37,783 bases of DNA from a virus: IMG/VR virus record IMGVR_UViG_3300010373_000027, positions 1-37,783 of that record. One strand, written 5' to 3'. The translations under genes were made by a program, and so were the position numbers. Within the stretch, counting starts at the first letter, position 1, and every line of letters begins with the position of its first letter. This document shows, in pieces, positions 15,341-22,938 of the stretch. The notes under the pieces were generated by a model, which saw only the letters and a list, made by a program, of their open reading frames with translations, did not search any database and was not told the DNA's origin.

Positions 15341-15901
15341 ATTTCACAAGCTGGCATAATTAATACGACGGCAGGTCCAGTACCTCCAACAGTTCCCACT
15401 TCATTTGTTACAGATAATGGAACAGCGGTTCCAGCAGCTAATATTTTAATTGTTCATGGAACGGATTCAACAGAAAATAATGATAATGGAATTATTGCAA
15501 AAGGTGGTGTAGTTGGCACAGGGACATCTAATGAAGTAGATATAGTTCTTACAAATAGAGCAACAGGAACTGTTACAACGGCAGATGCAACACCTACAAC
15601 AGCTTTAACATTTGGTTTAGGAGCTGTTGCAGGAGTGTATTTTATAGAAGGTTATATAGTTGCATTTGATACAACAGATGTTGCTGGCGGTTCTTATTCA
15701 TTTGTGTCCGGTTGTAGAACTACTGGCGTAGCAGGGATTGAAATTGGAACAGAATTTAAAGATGTTTTAGAAGAAGCAGCCATGATGACTGCCGATTTTA
15801 ATGTAAGTGTTTCAGGAAATAATTTTATCATTACAGTGATCGGAATTGCTGGGAAAACGATAGATTGGAATTGTTATTTAACCTATAGATTTGTGAGTTA
15901 A
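15341..15901 (+). CDS. Tail protein with an apparent non-canonical ATT start
   Basis: The frame is open from 15341 and protein-like throughout: ISQAGIINTTAGPVPPTVPT, NGTAVPAANILIVHGT, to LTYRFVS, 186 aa. The first ATG is far inside the protein-like region, at about 15783. An AGAGG lies 6 nt before the ATT at 15341, ideal spacing for initiation there; a single-base error could instead hide an ATG. Sequence resembles phage tail proteins with VTDNGTA-PAAN-L-V-G modules. Probable fibre or baseplate component. Confidence 0.7.
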   Translation: MSQAGIINTTAGPVPPTVPTSFVTDNGTAVPAANILIVHGTDSTENNDNGIIAKGGVVGTGTSNEVDIVLTNRATGTVTTADATPTTALTFGLGAVAGVYFIEGYIVAFDTTDVAGGSYSFVSGCRTTGVAGIEIGTEFKDVLEEAAMMTADFNVSVSGNNFIITVIGIAGKTIDWNCYLTYRFVS

Positions 15902-15902
15902 A

Positions 15903-16697
15903 ATGGGCGGTTTCTCTTCAGTAACAGGTCTTGAAACAATAGTTAATGCCGATAACGCCTCCTTTGATGGAACTGAAAGAGGCGGGGCAATGACTACAAA
16001 TGGTCAACTATGGATTGGCTCAACTGCTTTACCTCATGTCAAATTAGGAAATATTACTTCTCCCTTAGGAACTTTAACAATTGGGTATTCTTCTCCTAAC
16101 ATTACATTAGATGTCACAGGTGGATCAGTTGGAGAAACGATCACAGGAAATATTGGAGGTCCTTTATCTCCAGTTGCTGGAAATTGGAATATTTTAGGTA
16201 TTGTAGTTCCTGCTGCATCAACACCTGTTCAAACATCGGGCTCGGGCAATACGCTTACAGTAAATGTCCAAAGGTCACAAGCTATTTCTTCTACAGATGC
16301 TTCAAGAATAGGTTTAGCCTCCTTTGATTCCACTTCTTTTGCAGTAGATTCGAATGGTTTTGTAACTCTTAAAGGAGCAGGGTTTACATGGAATGATGTT
16401 TCAGGGGCTTTTTCTCCTTTAAAAGATAATGGATATTTTGTTACAGGAACTGCTACAGGCACTTTGCCAGCATCTCCTGCTCAAGGTGATACAATAAAAT
16501 TTTTCGTTGATCATGCATCCCAATTACTCACATTACAAGCTACAGGAACGCAAATAATTCGTTTTGGAACATCAGCAAGTAGTGCCGCGGGAACCGCAGT
16601 TAGCACGCAGAGAGGTGATTCCGTAGAACTTGTTTATAGAACATCTGATACTTGCTGGTGTGCTGTAAATTTCGTAGGTGGATGGAACTTTACTTAA
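15903..16697 (+). CDS. Tail fibre-like protein
   Basis: 264 aa, start 2 nt after the previous stop. N-terminal region MGGFSSVTGLETIVNADNAS and GQLWIGS-ALPHVKLGNITS is a pattern common in podovirus tail fibres. The C-terminal 90 residues (GDTIKFFVDHASQLLTLQAT ... VYRTSDTCWCAVNFVGGWNF) resemble a fibre-tip beta domain. Likely a second fibre or tailspike part. Confidence 0.75.
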   Translation: MGGFSSVTGLETIVNADNASFDGTERGGAMTTNGQLWIGSTALPHVKLGNITSPLGTLTIGYSSPNITLDVTGGSVGETITGNIGGPLSPVAGNWNILGIVVPAASTPVQTSGSGNTLTVNVQRSQAISSTDASRIGLASFDSTSFAVDSNGFVTLKGAGFTWNDVSGAFSPLKDNGYFVTGTATGTLPASPAQGDTIKFFVDHASQLLTLQATGTQIIRFGTSASSAAGTAVSTQRGDSVELVYRTSDTCWCAVNFVGGWNFT

Positions 16698-16705
16698 GGA
16701 TATAA

Positions 16706-18049
16706 ATGCCGACAACATTTCCAACAAATAGCAATTTAGCCACAACATGGATAGTTAATCCAACAGCTGGCAAAGGAAGTCATACTACAATTGCGACTGC
16801 TCTAACTTCTGCCAGCAGTGGTGACACTATTCTTATTACCCCAGGTACTTATACCGAAAATCTAACTTTAAAAGTTGGTGTTGATCTTTGTGCTTATGAT
16901 TGCGATGCTTTAACTCCTAATGTTTCCATAGTTGGCAAATGCACAATGACGACAGCGGGTACGTGCTCTATTTCCGGAATAAGACTAACTACAAACTCAG
17001 ATTTTTTTCTTGCTGTTACAGGATCAGCTGCAAGTAAAGTAAATTTAATAGATTGTTATTTCAACTGCTCAAATAACACAGGAATATCTTTTACTAGTTC
17101 TGATTCTGGATCTCAAATCTATATGAAGGGATGTATTAACACTTTCGGAACAACAGGAATTACCTTATGGGTGTCAACAGCTTCCGGTCTTATTCTCATA
17201 GATTATTGTGATTTTTTTTATGGCTCTGCTACATCGACTGCTTCTTCTAATTCTGCAGCACAAGTAGTTATTAAGCATTCAAATCTAAACTTTCCTGTTT
17301 CCTGTTCTTCTACAGGAGTTTTGGATATTGTCTTCACCACAATAGCAACTAATAACCAAAACGCAACATGTATAACAACAGCAGGATCAGGATCTTCAAC
17401 AATTACTTTGTCTACGTTATCATCTGGATCGGCTTCTTCAGCTTCGATCGGGTCAGGATCAACATTATATGTTCTTGATACTACTGTTAAGAGCACCAAT
17501 ACAAATGCGATTACAGGATTAGGAACAATTTTTTATGGACCAATTGTATTTACAGATTCTTCCTCAATAATTAATACGACAACTCAAACGGCTTTATATA
17601 CTAATCTTGCTAAATATAAAGCCTCTGCACAACCATCATTTTTTGCCTATCTAGCAAATGCTCAATCTAATGTAACAGGAGATGGAACAGTGGCTTCTGT
17701 TCCTTTTGATACTGAAGATTTTGATGTTGGAAGTAATTTTGCATCTAATACTTTTACAGCGCCAGTAGCAGGAAAATATTATTTATATGCTCAAGTATTA
17801 GCACAACAGGTTGCGGCAACTATGACTGCAGAAATTAATATGATAGTATCTGGTAATAATTATCGTAACGGGAACTGGGGAACCACAGTAACAGGAAATA
17901 TGCCACAAACAGTATCAACAATAGTCAATATGGCCGCTGGAGATACTGCCACAGTCACAATAACCTATACGGGTGGAACAAAAGTAGTTGATATTTATGG
18001 GGCTTCAGGAGATCGTAGAACCTATTTTACAGGATATCAACTTGGTTGA
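16706..18049 (+). CDS. Beta-helix tail protein with C-terminal C1q/TNF-like domain
   Basis: 447 aa. Residues about 15-300 show a pectate-lyase-type right-handed beta-helix: short repeats with GDTILITPGTYTENLTLKVG, GISFTSSDSGSQIYMKGC and isolated Asn/Gly turns. The helix start TIATALTSASSGDTILITPG is typical of such folds. Residues about 305-447 fit a C1q-like jelly-roll (FDTEDFDVGSNFASNTFTAP, AGKYYLYAQVLAQ ... YFTGYQLG), a trimer-forming domain that binds glycans or proteins. Likely receptor binding at the tip. No catalytic residues claimed. Confidence 0.82.
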   Translation: MPTTFPTNSNLATTWIVNPTAGKGSHTTIATALTSASSGDTILITPGTYTENLTLKVGVDLCAYDCDALTPNVSIVGKCTMTTAGTCSISGIRLTTNSDFFLAVTGSAASKVNLIDCYFNCSNNTGISFTSSDSGSQIYMKGCINTFGTTGITLWVSTASGLILIDYCDFFYGSATSTASSNSAAQVVIKHSNLNFPVSCSSTGVLDIVFTTIATNNQNATCITTAGSGSSTITLSTLSSGSASSASIGSGSTLYVLDTTVKSTNTNAITGLGTIFYGPIVFTDSSSIINTTTQTALYTNLAKYKASAQPSFFAYLANAQSNVTGDGTVASVPFDTEDFDVGSNFASNTFTAPVAGKYYLYAQVLAQQVAATMTAEINMIVSGNNYRNGNWGTTVTGNMPQTVSTIVNMAAGDTATVTITYTGGTKVVDIYGASGDRRTYFTGYQLG

Positions 18050-18058
18050 AATAGATTA

Positions 18059-18304
18059 TTAATTAAGATTCCAACGATCTACGTTTTCAGCAAGTTGATA
18101 AATAATTTCGATTTCATCGGCAAGCAGAAGTAAATATTTGTCTCTATCTTCCGGGCAAAAATGAATGTAAAAAAGCAGTAATTTAATATTTAAAGAATGA
18201 TCCCTTAATTCTTGCCTTAGGCAATATAAATTATTGCTATGACTGCCAAAAATAGGATGGATAAAAAGAAATATTGAAAAAAAGGTAATAATCAGTTTGT
18301 TCAT
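18059..18304 (-). CDS. Small secreted/membrane-anchored protein
   Basis: 81 aa. N-terminal MNKLIITFFSIFLFIHPIFG is a convincing signal peptide, followed by SHSNN and a helical body with LLLFYIHFC and LLLLADEIEII. Overlaps the gene before it by 4 nt. It is the last gene of the leftward early operon, converging with the beta-helix gene. A periplasmic role is possible; no family recognised. Confidence 0.65.
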   Translation of the reverse strand: MNKLIITFFSIFLFIHPIFGSHSNNLYCLRQELRDHSLNIKLLLFYIHFCPEDRDKYLLLLADEIEIIYQLAENVDRWNLN

Positions 18305-18489
18305 TTTGAAATTTTCATCCCTATGTAATTTATAAGAAGTAATCCAATATGATCCAATAAGTTATGCAAATGATCGCTGTACCAAATATTGCAATTCAAT
18401 AAGATTTCCAAAATCTCTGTTGCAAAACAAATAACACTGAAAAGTGCAAATCCATAAAAAAAGTATATTTTTTTTATTCTTCTCTGCAA
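18301..18489 (-). CDS. Small two-helix membrane protein
   Basis: 62 aa, with two hydrophobic segments (YFFYGFALFSVICFATEILEI and IGLLLINYIGM) and a basic N-terminus (MQRRIKKI). Size and topology would suit a holin-like or membrane accessory protein. It overlaps both neighbours, so it is translationally coupled. Confidence 0.6.
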   Translation of the reverse strand: MQRRIKKIYFFYGFALFSVICFATEILEILLNCNIWYSDHLHNLLDHIGLLLINYIGMKISK

Positions 18490-18734
18490 AGAGTATTACA
18501 TATGTTTTCTAATAAATTCTCATAATAGTGTAAACGCCTGCGACATTCAAAAAGCTTTTCACTTTCTTCCTCATGAGGCGAGTCAAACCATTCGTTATGT
18601 TTGCTAAGATCTTGCAAGTAATGACATTCCGGATAATCCGTCTGCCAGTGATAAGAAATAATTGCCTTAGCTTCGCCAATCGCTTCAATCCTATCCAAAA
18701 TTTCTTTCTCTAAAGAAGTATTATTTTCGCTCAT
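18474..18734 (-). CDS. Unknown helical protein (86 aa)
   Basis: Charged helical protein with five Cys/His-rich points (YPECHYLQDLSKHNEW, LFECRRRLHYY, NICNTLC). AGGAG precedes ATG 18734. Part of the early accessory cluster; no function assigned. Confidence 0.65.
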   Translation of the reverse strand: MSENNTSLEKEILDRIEAIGEAKAIISYHWQTDYPECHYLQDLSKHNEWFDSPHEEESEKLFECRRRLHYYENLLENICNTLCREE

Positions 18735-18921
18735 ATTTTTCTCCTAAATCAGTAAATTTTGTTACGGAAAGCGTAGTATATTTGATATCGGAAAATCTCC
18801 GCATAGCAATACTTTCAGCTTTTTCTTTAGAATCGGCTAAAATCAGAATATATTTTGAGGAATTTACGCCATAAAAATCAGTTGGTAAAATTATAGACGC
18901 TTCATACACAGCCATACTCAT
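18721..18921 (-). CDS. Accessory paralog A (66 aa)
   Basis: One of four related short proteins (18721, 19153, 19635, 20423). Shared plan: beta strand with V/A-x-I, a stretch ending in ILILADSKEKAESIAMRRF, then a Y-T/E-Y strand and a charged tail. Lacks the conserved late Trp of the others, so it is the most diverged. Unknown function; likely a small alpha/beta fold. Confidence 0.65.
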   Translation of the reverse strand: MSMAVYEASIILPTDFYGVNSSKYILILADSKEKAESIAMRRFSDIKYTTLSVTKFTDLGEKYERK

Positions 18922-18923
18922 AG

Positions 18924-19127
18924 TTAACCTATATCTAAACGAATTGCTCTATTAAATTCTCTTTGCGCAATGGCGTCAATTTCTTCACACGTAAGCGTCG
19001 GAAGCTCCATAGGCTCCTTACGCTTAAACCAAGGCATGCAACAATTGCTTTTGCAGTTGCAAGAATCCCTGATAATTATTCTACTCTCTGGATGAGCTAG
19101 ACTATCGAAAATAGGAGGTATTGGCAT
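18924..19127 (-). CDS. Small Cys-rich protein (67 aa)
   Basis: Start chosen at ATG 19127 (MPIPPIFDS), since AAAGGGGG lies 5 nt upstream; a start at 19148 has none. Contains CNCKSNCCMPWFKRK, a compact Cys cluster, and a C-terminal helix (EEIDAIAQREFNRAIRL). Possible metal binding. Not recognised. Confidence 0.62.
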   Translation of the reverse strand: MPIPPIFDSLAHPESRIIIRDSCNCKSNCCMPWFKRKEPMELPTLTCEEIDAIAQREFNRAIRLDIG

Positions 19128-19152
19128 ACAAGCCCCCTTTTCTCGCAATATA

Positions 19153-19395
19153 TCATTTATTTATATTTGATATATTCTCCAAATCTTTTCTTTGCCATTC
19201 TTCATATTTCAAAATTCCGCTTGTTTTTATTTTTACAAATTCATAGCCAGAAGATTTAAAAATATCATGCACTTTACAAGCAACATGTTTAGGGGATTTG
19301 CCTTCCAAGGAAAGCTCACAAAAGCCTCCCTTATTAAGGCGTGGATGGTTTTCAAAATAGACGGTGACGGAAAAATTCTTTATTGGTGTTGTCAT
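19153..19395 (-). CDS. Accessory paralog B (80 aa)
   Basis: Shares with its siblings FSVTVYF at the start, HVACKVHDIFKSSGYEFVKI in the middle, and EEWQRKDLE at the end. The order strand, helix, strand, Trp-x-Arg is the same as in paralogs C and D. Role unknown. Confidence 0.68.
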   Translation of the reverse strand: MTTPIKNFSVTVYFENHPRLNKGGFCELSLEGKSPKHVACKVHDIFKSSGYEFVKIKTSGILKYEEWQRKDLENISNINK

Positions 19396-19461
19396 AGATT
19401 CCTTTGTATGGGGGGAGCTATTGTAGTAAATAAAAGCTTTTAGAGATCTATCAAAGAATGT

Positions 19462-19635
19462 TTATGACAATTTAGAACATTTGCAGTAAGAATACGTAAA
19501 AGATGGTCCCCACTTTGCCTTTTTGCAAGTTGAACAAACTGGGCCCCAGCTATCCATTTTTTCAGGTTTTTTGTTTTCTTGATGCATCTCTCTTTGAAGA
19601 TACTCTTTCAAATGGTCTAAAGAGTCTTTTTCCAT
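19462..19635 (-). CDS. Small zinc-binding protein (57 aa)
   Basis: MEKDSLDHLKEYLQREMHQE is followed by WGPVCSTCKKAKWGPSFTYS and YCKCSKLS: CxxC plus CxC, a compact zinc ribbon. TAATG overlap with the paralog C stop gives coupling. No family name. Confidence 0.7.
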   Translation of the reverse strand: MEKDSLDHLKEYLQREMHQENKKPEKMDSWGPVCSTCKKAKWGPSFTYSYCKCSKLS

Positions 19636-19868
19636 TAGTCATTTAGTTCATTGACTTTGTCGCGGTCCCAAAGAAATACTTCGTCATTGGGATTTTTAGA
19701 AGCGCTCATATATTCATAGTCAATCTTCTCAAACATCTTCCGTGCAATCATCATTGCCTTTCGATCCGTTGGAGCCGATATATAAGCATATTTTTGATAT
19801 TCTCCACCTTGAGCAAGAGCATTATTTAGATAGATTGTTACTCTATATTCATAATAGGGAACAGTCAT
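19635..19868 (-). CDS. Accessory paralog C (77 aa)
   Basis: YEYRVTIYLNNALAQGG, ISAPTDRKAMMIARKMFEKI-YEYMSAS and FLWDRDKVNE carry the family signature: V-T-I/V-Y strand, K-A-x-x-I-A helix, YEY strand, W-x-R-D. It stands directly behind a strong hairpin, so it may be separately controlled. Confidence 0.7.
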   Translation of the reverse strand: MTVPYYEYRVTIYLNNALAQGGEYQKYAYISAPTDRKAMMIARKMFEKIDYEYMSASKNPNDEVFLWDRDKVNELND

Positions 19869-19877
19869 TGGAGTCCT

Positions 19878-19914
19878 TTGTTCAAATAGAGGGGGTTTTT
19901 TAGGCCCCCTCTAT
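19878..19914 (-). terminator. Strong terminator/attenuator hairpin
   Basis: A perfect 10-bp stem (ATAGAGGGGG / CCCCCTCTAT, 19886-19895 and 19905-19914) with a 9-nt loop. On the minus strand it is followed by TTTGAAC, which gives a short T-run, and it lies upstream of paralog C and downstream of the 150-aa gene. Likely attenuates the leftward early transcript. Confidence 0.72.
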
Positions 19915-19967
19915 AACCAAAAACAAGAGTGCTTTTCTGCACATTCAAATTATATAAGATGTCTAAA

Positions 19968-20420
19968 TTAATATCTAAGGGCACATTCCAAATAAAAGTC
20001 CGCTAGATTTAAGTGATATTGAGCATCATAGTAACGATTTGCCATCGCATGGTATTGGTCTATGATAACCATGCCATAAGAGACGACAAGGCTTGTAAAA
20101 ATTGCCATTAATTTAGCATAGGAAGATGAAGCAGAAATAGAAGCAATGCTTGCCTGAAAAAAAGCTATTGCTTTTTCTCTATCAGAGGTTTCTGGGTAAT
20201 ACCAACAGCAATATTCTAAATCCTGCAATTTTTCTACAGCCAAATCTTTATGATATGCATGTAGTTCCATGCATTGTTTTTTAAAATTAACCGGATCAAC
20301 ATCTTTAATGGCATAGAATTTATTTACTTCGCAGGCAGGCTGTGCGCACATCTTCAAAGTAAATAGCATGCCAAGCATGAACAAAGCAATTGTCAAAGTT
20401 ATTGTGAAATTTTTTAACAT
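19968..20420 (-). CDS. Membrane protein with signal-like N-terminus (150 aa)
   Basis: TITLTIALFMLGMLFTLKMC is a membrane or signal segment. A helical body follows with LEYCCWYYPETSDREKAIAF, and a second membrane segment sits near residue 110 (AKLMAIFTSLVVSYGMVII). GGAGGAATAAAA precedes the start. Function unknown; possible inner-membrane superinfection or lysis-timing protein, by composition only. Confidence 0.65.
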   Translation of the reverse strand: MLKNFTITLTIALFMLGMLFTLKMCAQPACEVNKFYAIKDVDPVNFKKQCMELHAYHKDLAVEKLQDLEYCCWYYPETSDREKAIAFFQASIASISASSSYAKLMAIFTSLVVSYGMVIIDQYHAMANRYYDAQYHLNLADFYLECALRY

Positions 20421-20422
20421 TT

Positions 20423-20662
20423 TTATTCCTCCCCCGTCATATCGTCAAAGTCGCTTCTTTCCCAAGCAACATACCTGGAAGGAGCTCCTAGGCTTACTTT
20501 TAAATATTCGTATCCAAAGTCTTTAAATATCTCATGTGCAATCATTCCCGCTTTCTTAGCAGATGTTGCGGCAATAATTATTTTGCTAGAGATCATAAAA
20601 TTTAACTGAGGCAACTGTGGCATGTACACAGTTACCGGATATGGTTTCTCAACTAAGCTCAT
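20423..20662 (-). CDS. Accessory paralog D (79 aa)
   Basis: PYPVTVYMPQLPQLNFM, IIAATSAKKAGMIAHEIFKD-GYEYLKVS and YVAWERSDFDD are the family motifs. Its start overlaps the YqaJ exonuclease stop by 14 nt, so it is made with the recombination proteins. Closest to paralog C. Confidence 0.7.
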   Translation of the reverse strand: MSLVEKPYPVTVYMPQLPQLNFMISSKIIIAATSAKKAGMIAHEIFKDFGYEYLKVSLGAPSRYVAWERSDFDDMTGEE

Positions 20663-21512
20663 CTTTACACCTCCTCAGAACCCAGAAAAATGTGTCTTTC
20701 GCTCGATATTGGTTGAGATCTACTTTTGCAAGCTCGGGTATAGATTTGTACTGGACTGACCCCTTCCTTACACGCTCCTCCAGAATGAAGCCATTTCCAA
20801 TGCATGGTTGGTTTCCTGCTCCATCCACCAATTGTTCCATTAGCTCCTTCTCTTCTGTTTCCAAATCTTTCTTGAGTTTCTTGACTAACTCTAATCGTTC
20901 TGCTTTCTGTATCCATTTTTCATCCTTTATTTCTTTTAAATCTTTTTCGTCCATAGGAGGAGGATCAAAATCAATGATCCTCTGATAAAATTCCCATTCT
21001 TTTTCAAGCATGTTCTTTATAAATTCTTCGTCACGAGCTATGTAAAAGTGATACATGTCGCCCATGCGGTAACCTACGTAGATAGCAAAGCTTGCTTCTG
21101 CTACGTAGATTTGGTGTTGAATCTGCGCGTAGTATTGAGGCTGTATGGTACCATGACGAGCAGCTTCGTGATCCTCTTTTTTCAGACACTTGATCTCTAC
21201 AATTGTCTTGGAAAAATGCTCATATCCATCAAGAGATGCCATCATCCATTGTTTTTCCGGATGAATTAAAACTTCTGGAGAAACATTAAAGCCTGTCTCT
21301 TGGACAAAGGCTTTTCTAGCTAATTCCTCGTTTTGGCGCCCCCACTCCATTTGAGGGGAATATTCTTGTTCAATGCCCCCCACCTTCTCATGCCATAGCT
21401 CTAGTGGCGTTTTATATTTGGATACCCCAAGAATAACCGCCGCATCACTGGCGGTTATCTTTGTTCTACGTAGAGCTTTCCATTTTTCAGTGCCTTGGGT
21501 AATACTAGGCAT
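20649..21512 (-). CDS. YqaJ-type/lambda-exonuclease-like recombination nuclease
   Basis: 287 aa from ATG 21512 (AGGAAGG upstream). N-terminal W-K-LRR-KITASDAAVILGVSKYKTPLELW is the YqaJ signature. The PD-(D/E)xK centre is ASLDG (D95) and VEIKC (E106, K108), and QIQHQIYV follows. The enzyme resects double-strand ends 5' to 3' to load the ERF annealase, whose gene overlaps just upstream. The C-terminal third is a coiled, charged extension. Confident by motif set and pairing with ERF. Confidence 0.9.
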   Translation of the reverse strand: MPSITQGTEKWKALRRTKITASDAAVILGVSKYKTPLELWHEKVGGIEQEYSPQMEWGRQNEELARKAFVQETGFNVSPEVLIHPEKQWMMASLDGYEHFSKTIVEIKCLKKEDHEAARHGTIQPQYYAQIQHQIYVAEASFAIYVGYRMGDMYHFYIARDEEFIKNMLEKEWEFYQRIIDFDPPPMDEKDLKEIKDEKWIQKAERLELVKKLKKDLETEEKELMEQLVDGAGNQPCIGNGFILEERVRKGSVQYKSIPELAKVDLNQYRAKDTFFWVLRRCKDELS

Positions 21513-22122
21513 TCTCAACCTTCCTGTTCTTTGCCATTTCTTCTTTGAACGCTTCTAGATATTTAAACGGCATTTTAGCCAAAGAGCCAAAGCGTGTTGA
21601 AATGCCGCTCATGGCTTTTTTAGCCCATTCAGGATCGCATTTGCTAATTTCACTGAGTAAGAATGTTACATCAGCTCTTGAAATCAACAATTCTTGTTCT
21701 CCTTGATAAACTTCCCCGCCTTCATTGCCATCATCATCAGGCTCACCACCAACTCCTACCATTGCAGCAAGAGCATATCTTCGTAGATATGTATAGGCGC
21801 TTCCAAGCTTCTGAAGTGGATTTGTTTTGTCTCCTCCTCCACATTCGTATTTTACAGGGATCAAAGAACGCATCCATTGGCCGCTAGAATGATTCAATTG
21901 AGTTATGAGGACCTGATCTCCGTTATCATTAAATCCCATCATCTGAGTGATGGATAATCCATTTTCAGTAAGGGGACCTTTGCAAGCTGTCCATACAGAG
22001 TCTAAATCTGCATATTTACTCTTAAAGAATGGATTCGTTGAATTCTTTTCAGCTTTACTTATTTTGCTTTGTGCTTTGCATAGAGCTGCTGCTAGCTCAT
22101 TGATTTTATCACTTTGATACAT
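21505..22122 (-). CDS. erf: ERF-family single-strand annealing protein
   Basis: 205 aa. ELAAALCKAQSKISKAEKNS then FFKSKYADLDSVWTACKGPL is the ERF N-terminal pattern, followed by GLSITQMM and LGSAYTYLRRYALAAMVGVG, the ERF core motif. It anneals single strands during phage DNA repair and concatemer formation. Overlaps the exonuclease start. The leader contains a long hairpin (22158-22196). Confidence 0.9.
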   Translation of the reverse strand: MYQSDKINELAAALCKAQSKISKAEKNSTNPFFKSKYADLDSVWTACKGPLTENGLSITQMMGFNDNGDQVLITQLNHSSGQWMRSLIPVKYECGGGDKTNPLQKLGSAYTYLRRYALAAMVGVGGEPDDDGNEGGEVYQGEQELLISRADVTFLLSEISKCDPEWAKKAMSGISTRFGSLAKMPFKYLEAFKEEMAKNRKVENA

Positions 22123-22157
22123 TTGATATTCCTTGTTGTTAAATGGGCTTATAGTTT

Positions 22158-22196
22158 ACAACAAAGGAGGGACGTTAGCGTCTCCTTTGTGTTGTG
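22158..22196 (-). promoter_or_regulatory. Long imperfect hairpin in the ERF leader
   Basis: ACAACACAAAGGAGACG and CGTCCCTCCTTTGTTGT form a near-perfect stem with a TAAC loop on the minus strand. It contains a ribosome-site-like AAAGGAG about 45 nt before the ERF start. It may act as a processing or translation control element. Confidence 0.5.
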
Positions 22197-22205
22197 AGAA
22201 AAGTT

Positions 22206-22235
22206 AAAATCCCCTGTCTCCCAGCAGGGGGTTTT
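22206..22235 (-). terminator. Bidirectional-looking terminator hairpin
   Basis: AAAATCCCCTG (22206-22216) pairs with CAGGGGGTTTT (22225-22235), 11 bp with one G-T, 8-nt loop, followed on the minus strand by ATTTTAACTTTT. It lies between the 113-aa gene and the ERF leader, so leftward transcription is probably attenuated here. Confidence 0.75.
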
Positions 22236-22237
22236 CT

Positions 22238-22579
22238 TTACCAATTAAAGTCGTAAAAATTATCATCCATGTTTCTATCGTAATCTTTCTGCTCTAAATA
22301 CTTTTTAATGCCTTGATAATCATCATCTAAAGCTTGCCAATGCTCTTCATCTAGATTGAGCTTAGAACAAATATTCGCAACATTTTCGGGATTTTCTTTC
22401 CAATAATTTAGCAAAGAATTGCCAATATCCATAAGAAGCGGCTCTTTTACATACTTAGAAAGCTTATTATAAAACTCGATGCGAAGTTCGCGCATTGTAT
22501 CTCTGACTCTGCAATCTTCAACGTATTTCATATTGTCTATATCCTCCATCTCGTCATAGGCTACTTGTCCGTGTATCAT
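22238..22579 (-). CDS. Unknown early protein (113 aa)
   Basis: Start ATG 22579 (MIHGQVAYDEMEDIDN) chosen because AAAGGGGG is 4 nt upstream. Acidic, helical: RVRDTMRELRIEFYNKLSKY, NLDEEHWQALDDDYQGIKKY and a strongly acidic C-terminus with DDNFYDFNW. First gene of the leftward early operon, so one of the earliest made, like many host-takeover proteins. Acidic early proteins sometimes mimic DNA; that is only a suggestion here. Confidence 0.68.
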   Translation of the reverse strand: MIHGQVAYDEMEDIDNMKYVEDCRVRDTMRELRIEFYNKLSKYVKEPLLMDIGNSLLNYWKENPENVANICSKLNLDEEHWQALDDDYQGIKKYLEQKDYDRNMDDNFYDFNW

Positions 22580-22594
22580 AAATCCCCCTTTGTG

Positions 22595-22656
22595 TTGACA
22601 GCATTTCTTGCTTATGTAAGAATATATCACAGCTTATGATTTAACGCAAGGGCCTT
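22595..22656. promoter_or_regulatory. Divergent early promoters with overlapping operator
   Basis: Rightward: perfect -35 TTGACA at 22595-22600 and AAGAAT at 17-bp spacing. Leftward: TTGCGT, 17 bp, TATATT between about 22645 and 22617. An inverted repeat TTCTT-8-AAGAA (22605-22622) sits between the rightward boxes. The layout resembles a lambda-type switch controlled by the HTH protein starting at 22657. Confidence 0.62.
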
Positions 22657-22938
22657 ATGAAACTAGAAGAATACCTTAAGAAGCACAATGTAAATAAACT
22701 TTCTTTTTGCAGAAAGATAGGCATCACAGCCCCAGCCCTTTACGGAGCTTTAAGAGGGCGGGATATGAAGCTTTCAACTGCTATTAGAATAGTAAATGAA
22801 ACGTACGGTGAAGTGAAATTTAGAGATCTTCTCGACCCTAAATATTTAGAAACAATGTCCCAAGAAGGGAAACAACGACAACAAAGGAGAAAAAATAATG
22901 ATGACATTATCAGAAGCAGCGGCGAAGTTAAAAATTAG
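22657..22938 (+). CDS. Cro/CI-type helix-turn-helix regulator
   Basis: 93 aa. LEEYLKKHNVNKLSFCRKIG then ITAPALYGALRGRDMKLSTA is a lambda-repressor-like HTH (helices at about 12-36), as in small Cro-like proteins; the basic Gln/Arg/Lys C-terminus (KQRQQRRKNNDD) may contact DNA. It faces the early leftward genes over the shared operator region. Overlaps the next gene by 41 nt. Confidence 0.78.
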   Translation: MKLEEYLKKHNVNKLSFCRKIGITAPALYGALRGRDMKLSTAIRIVNETYGEVKFRDLLDPKYLETMSQEGKQRQQRRKNNDDIIRSSGEVKN

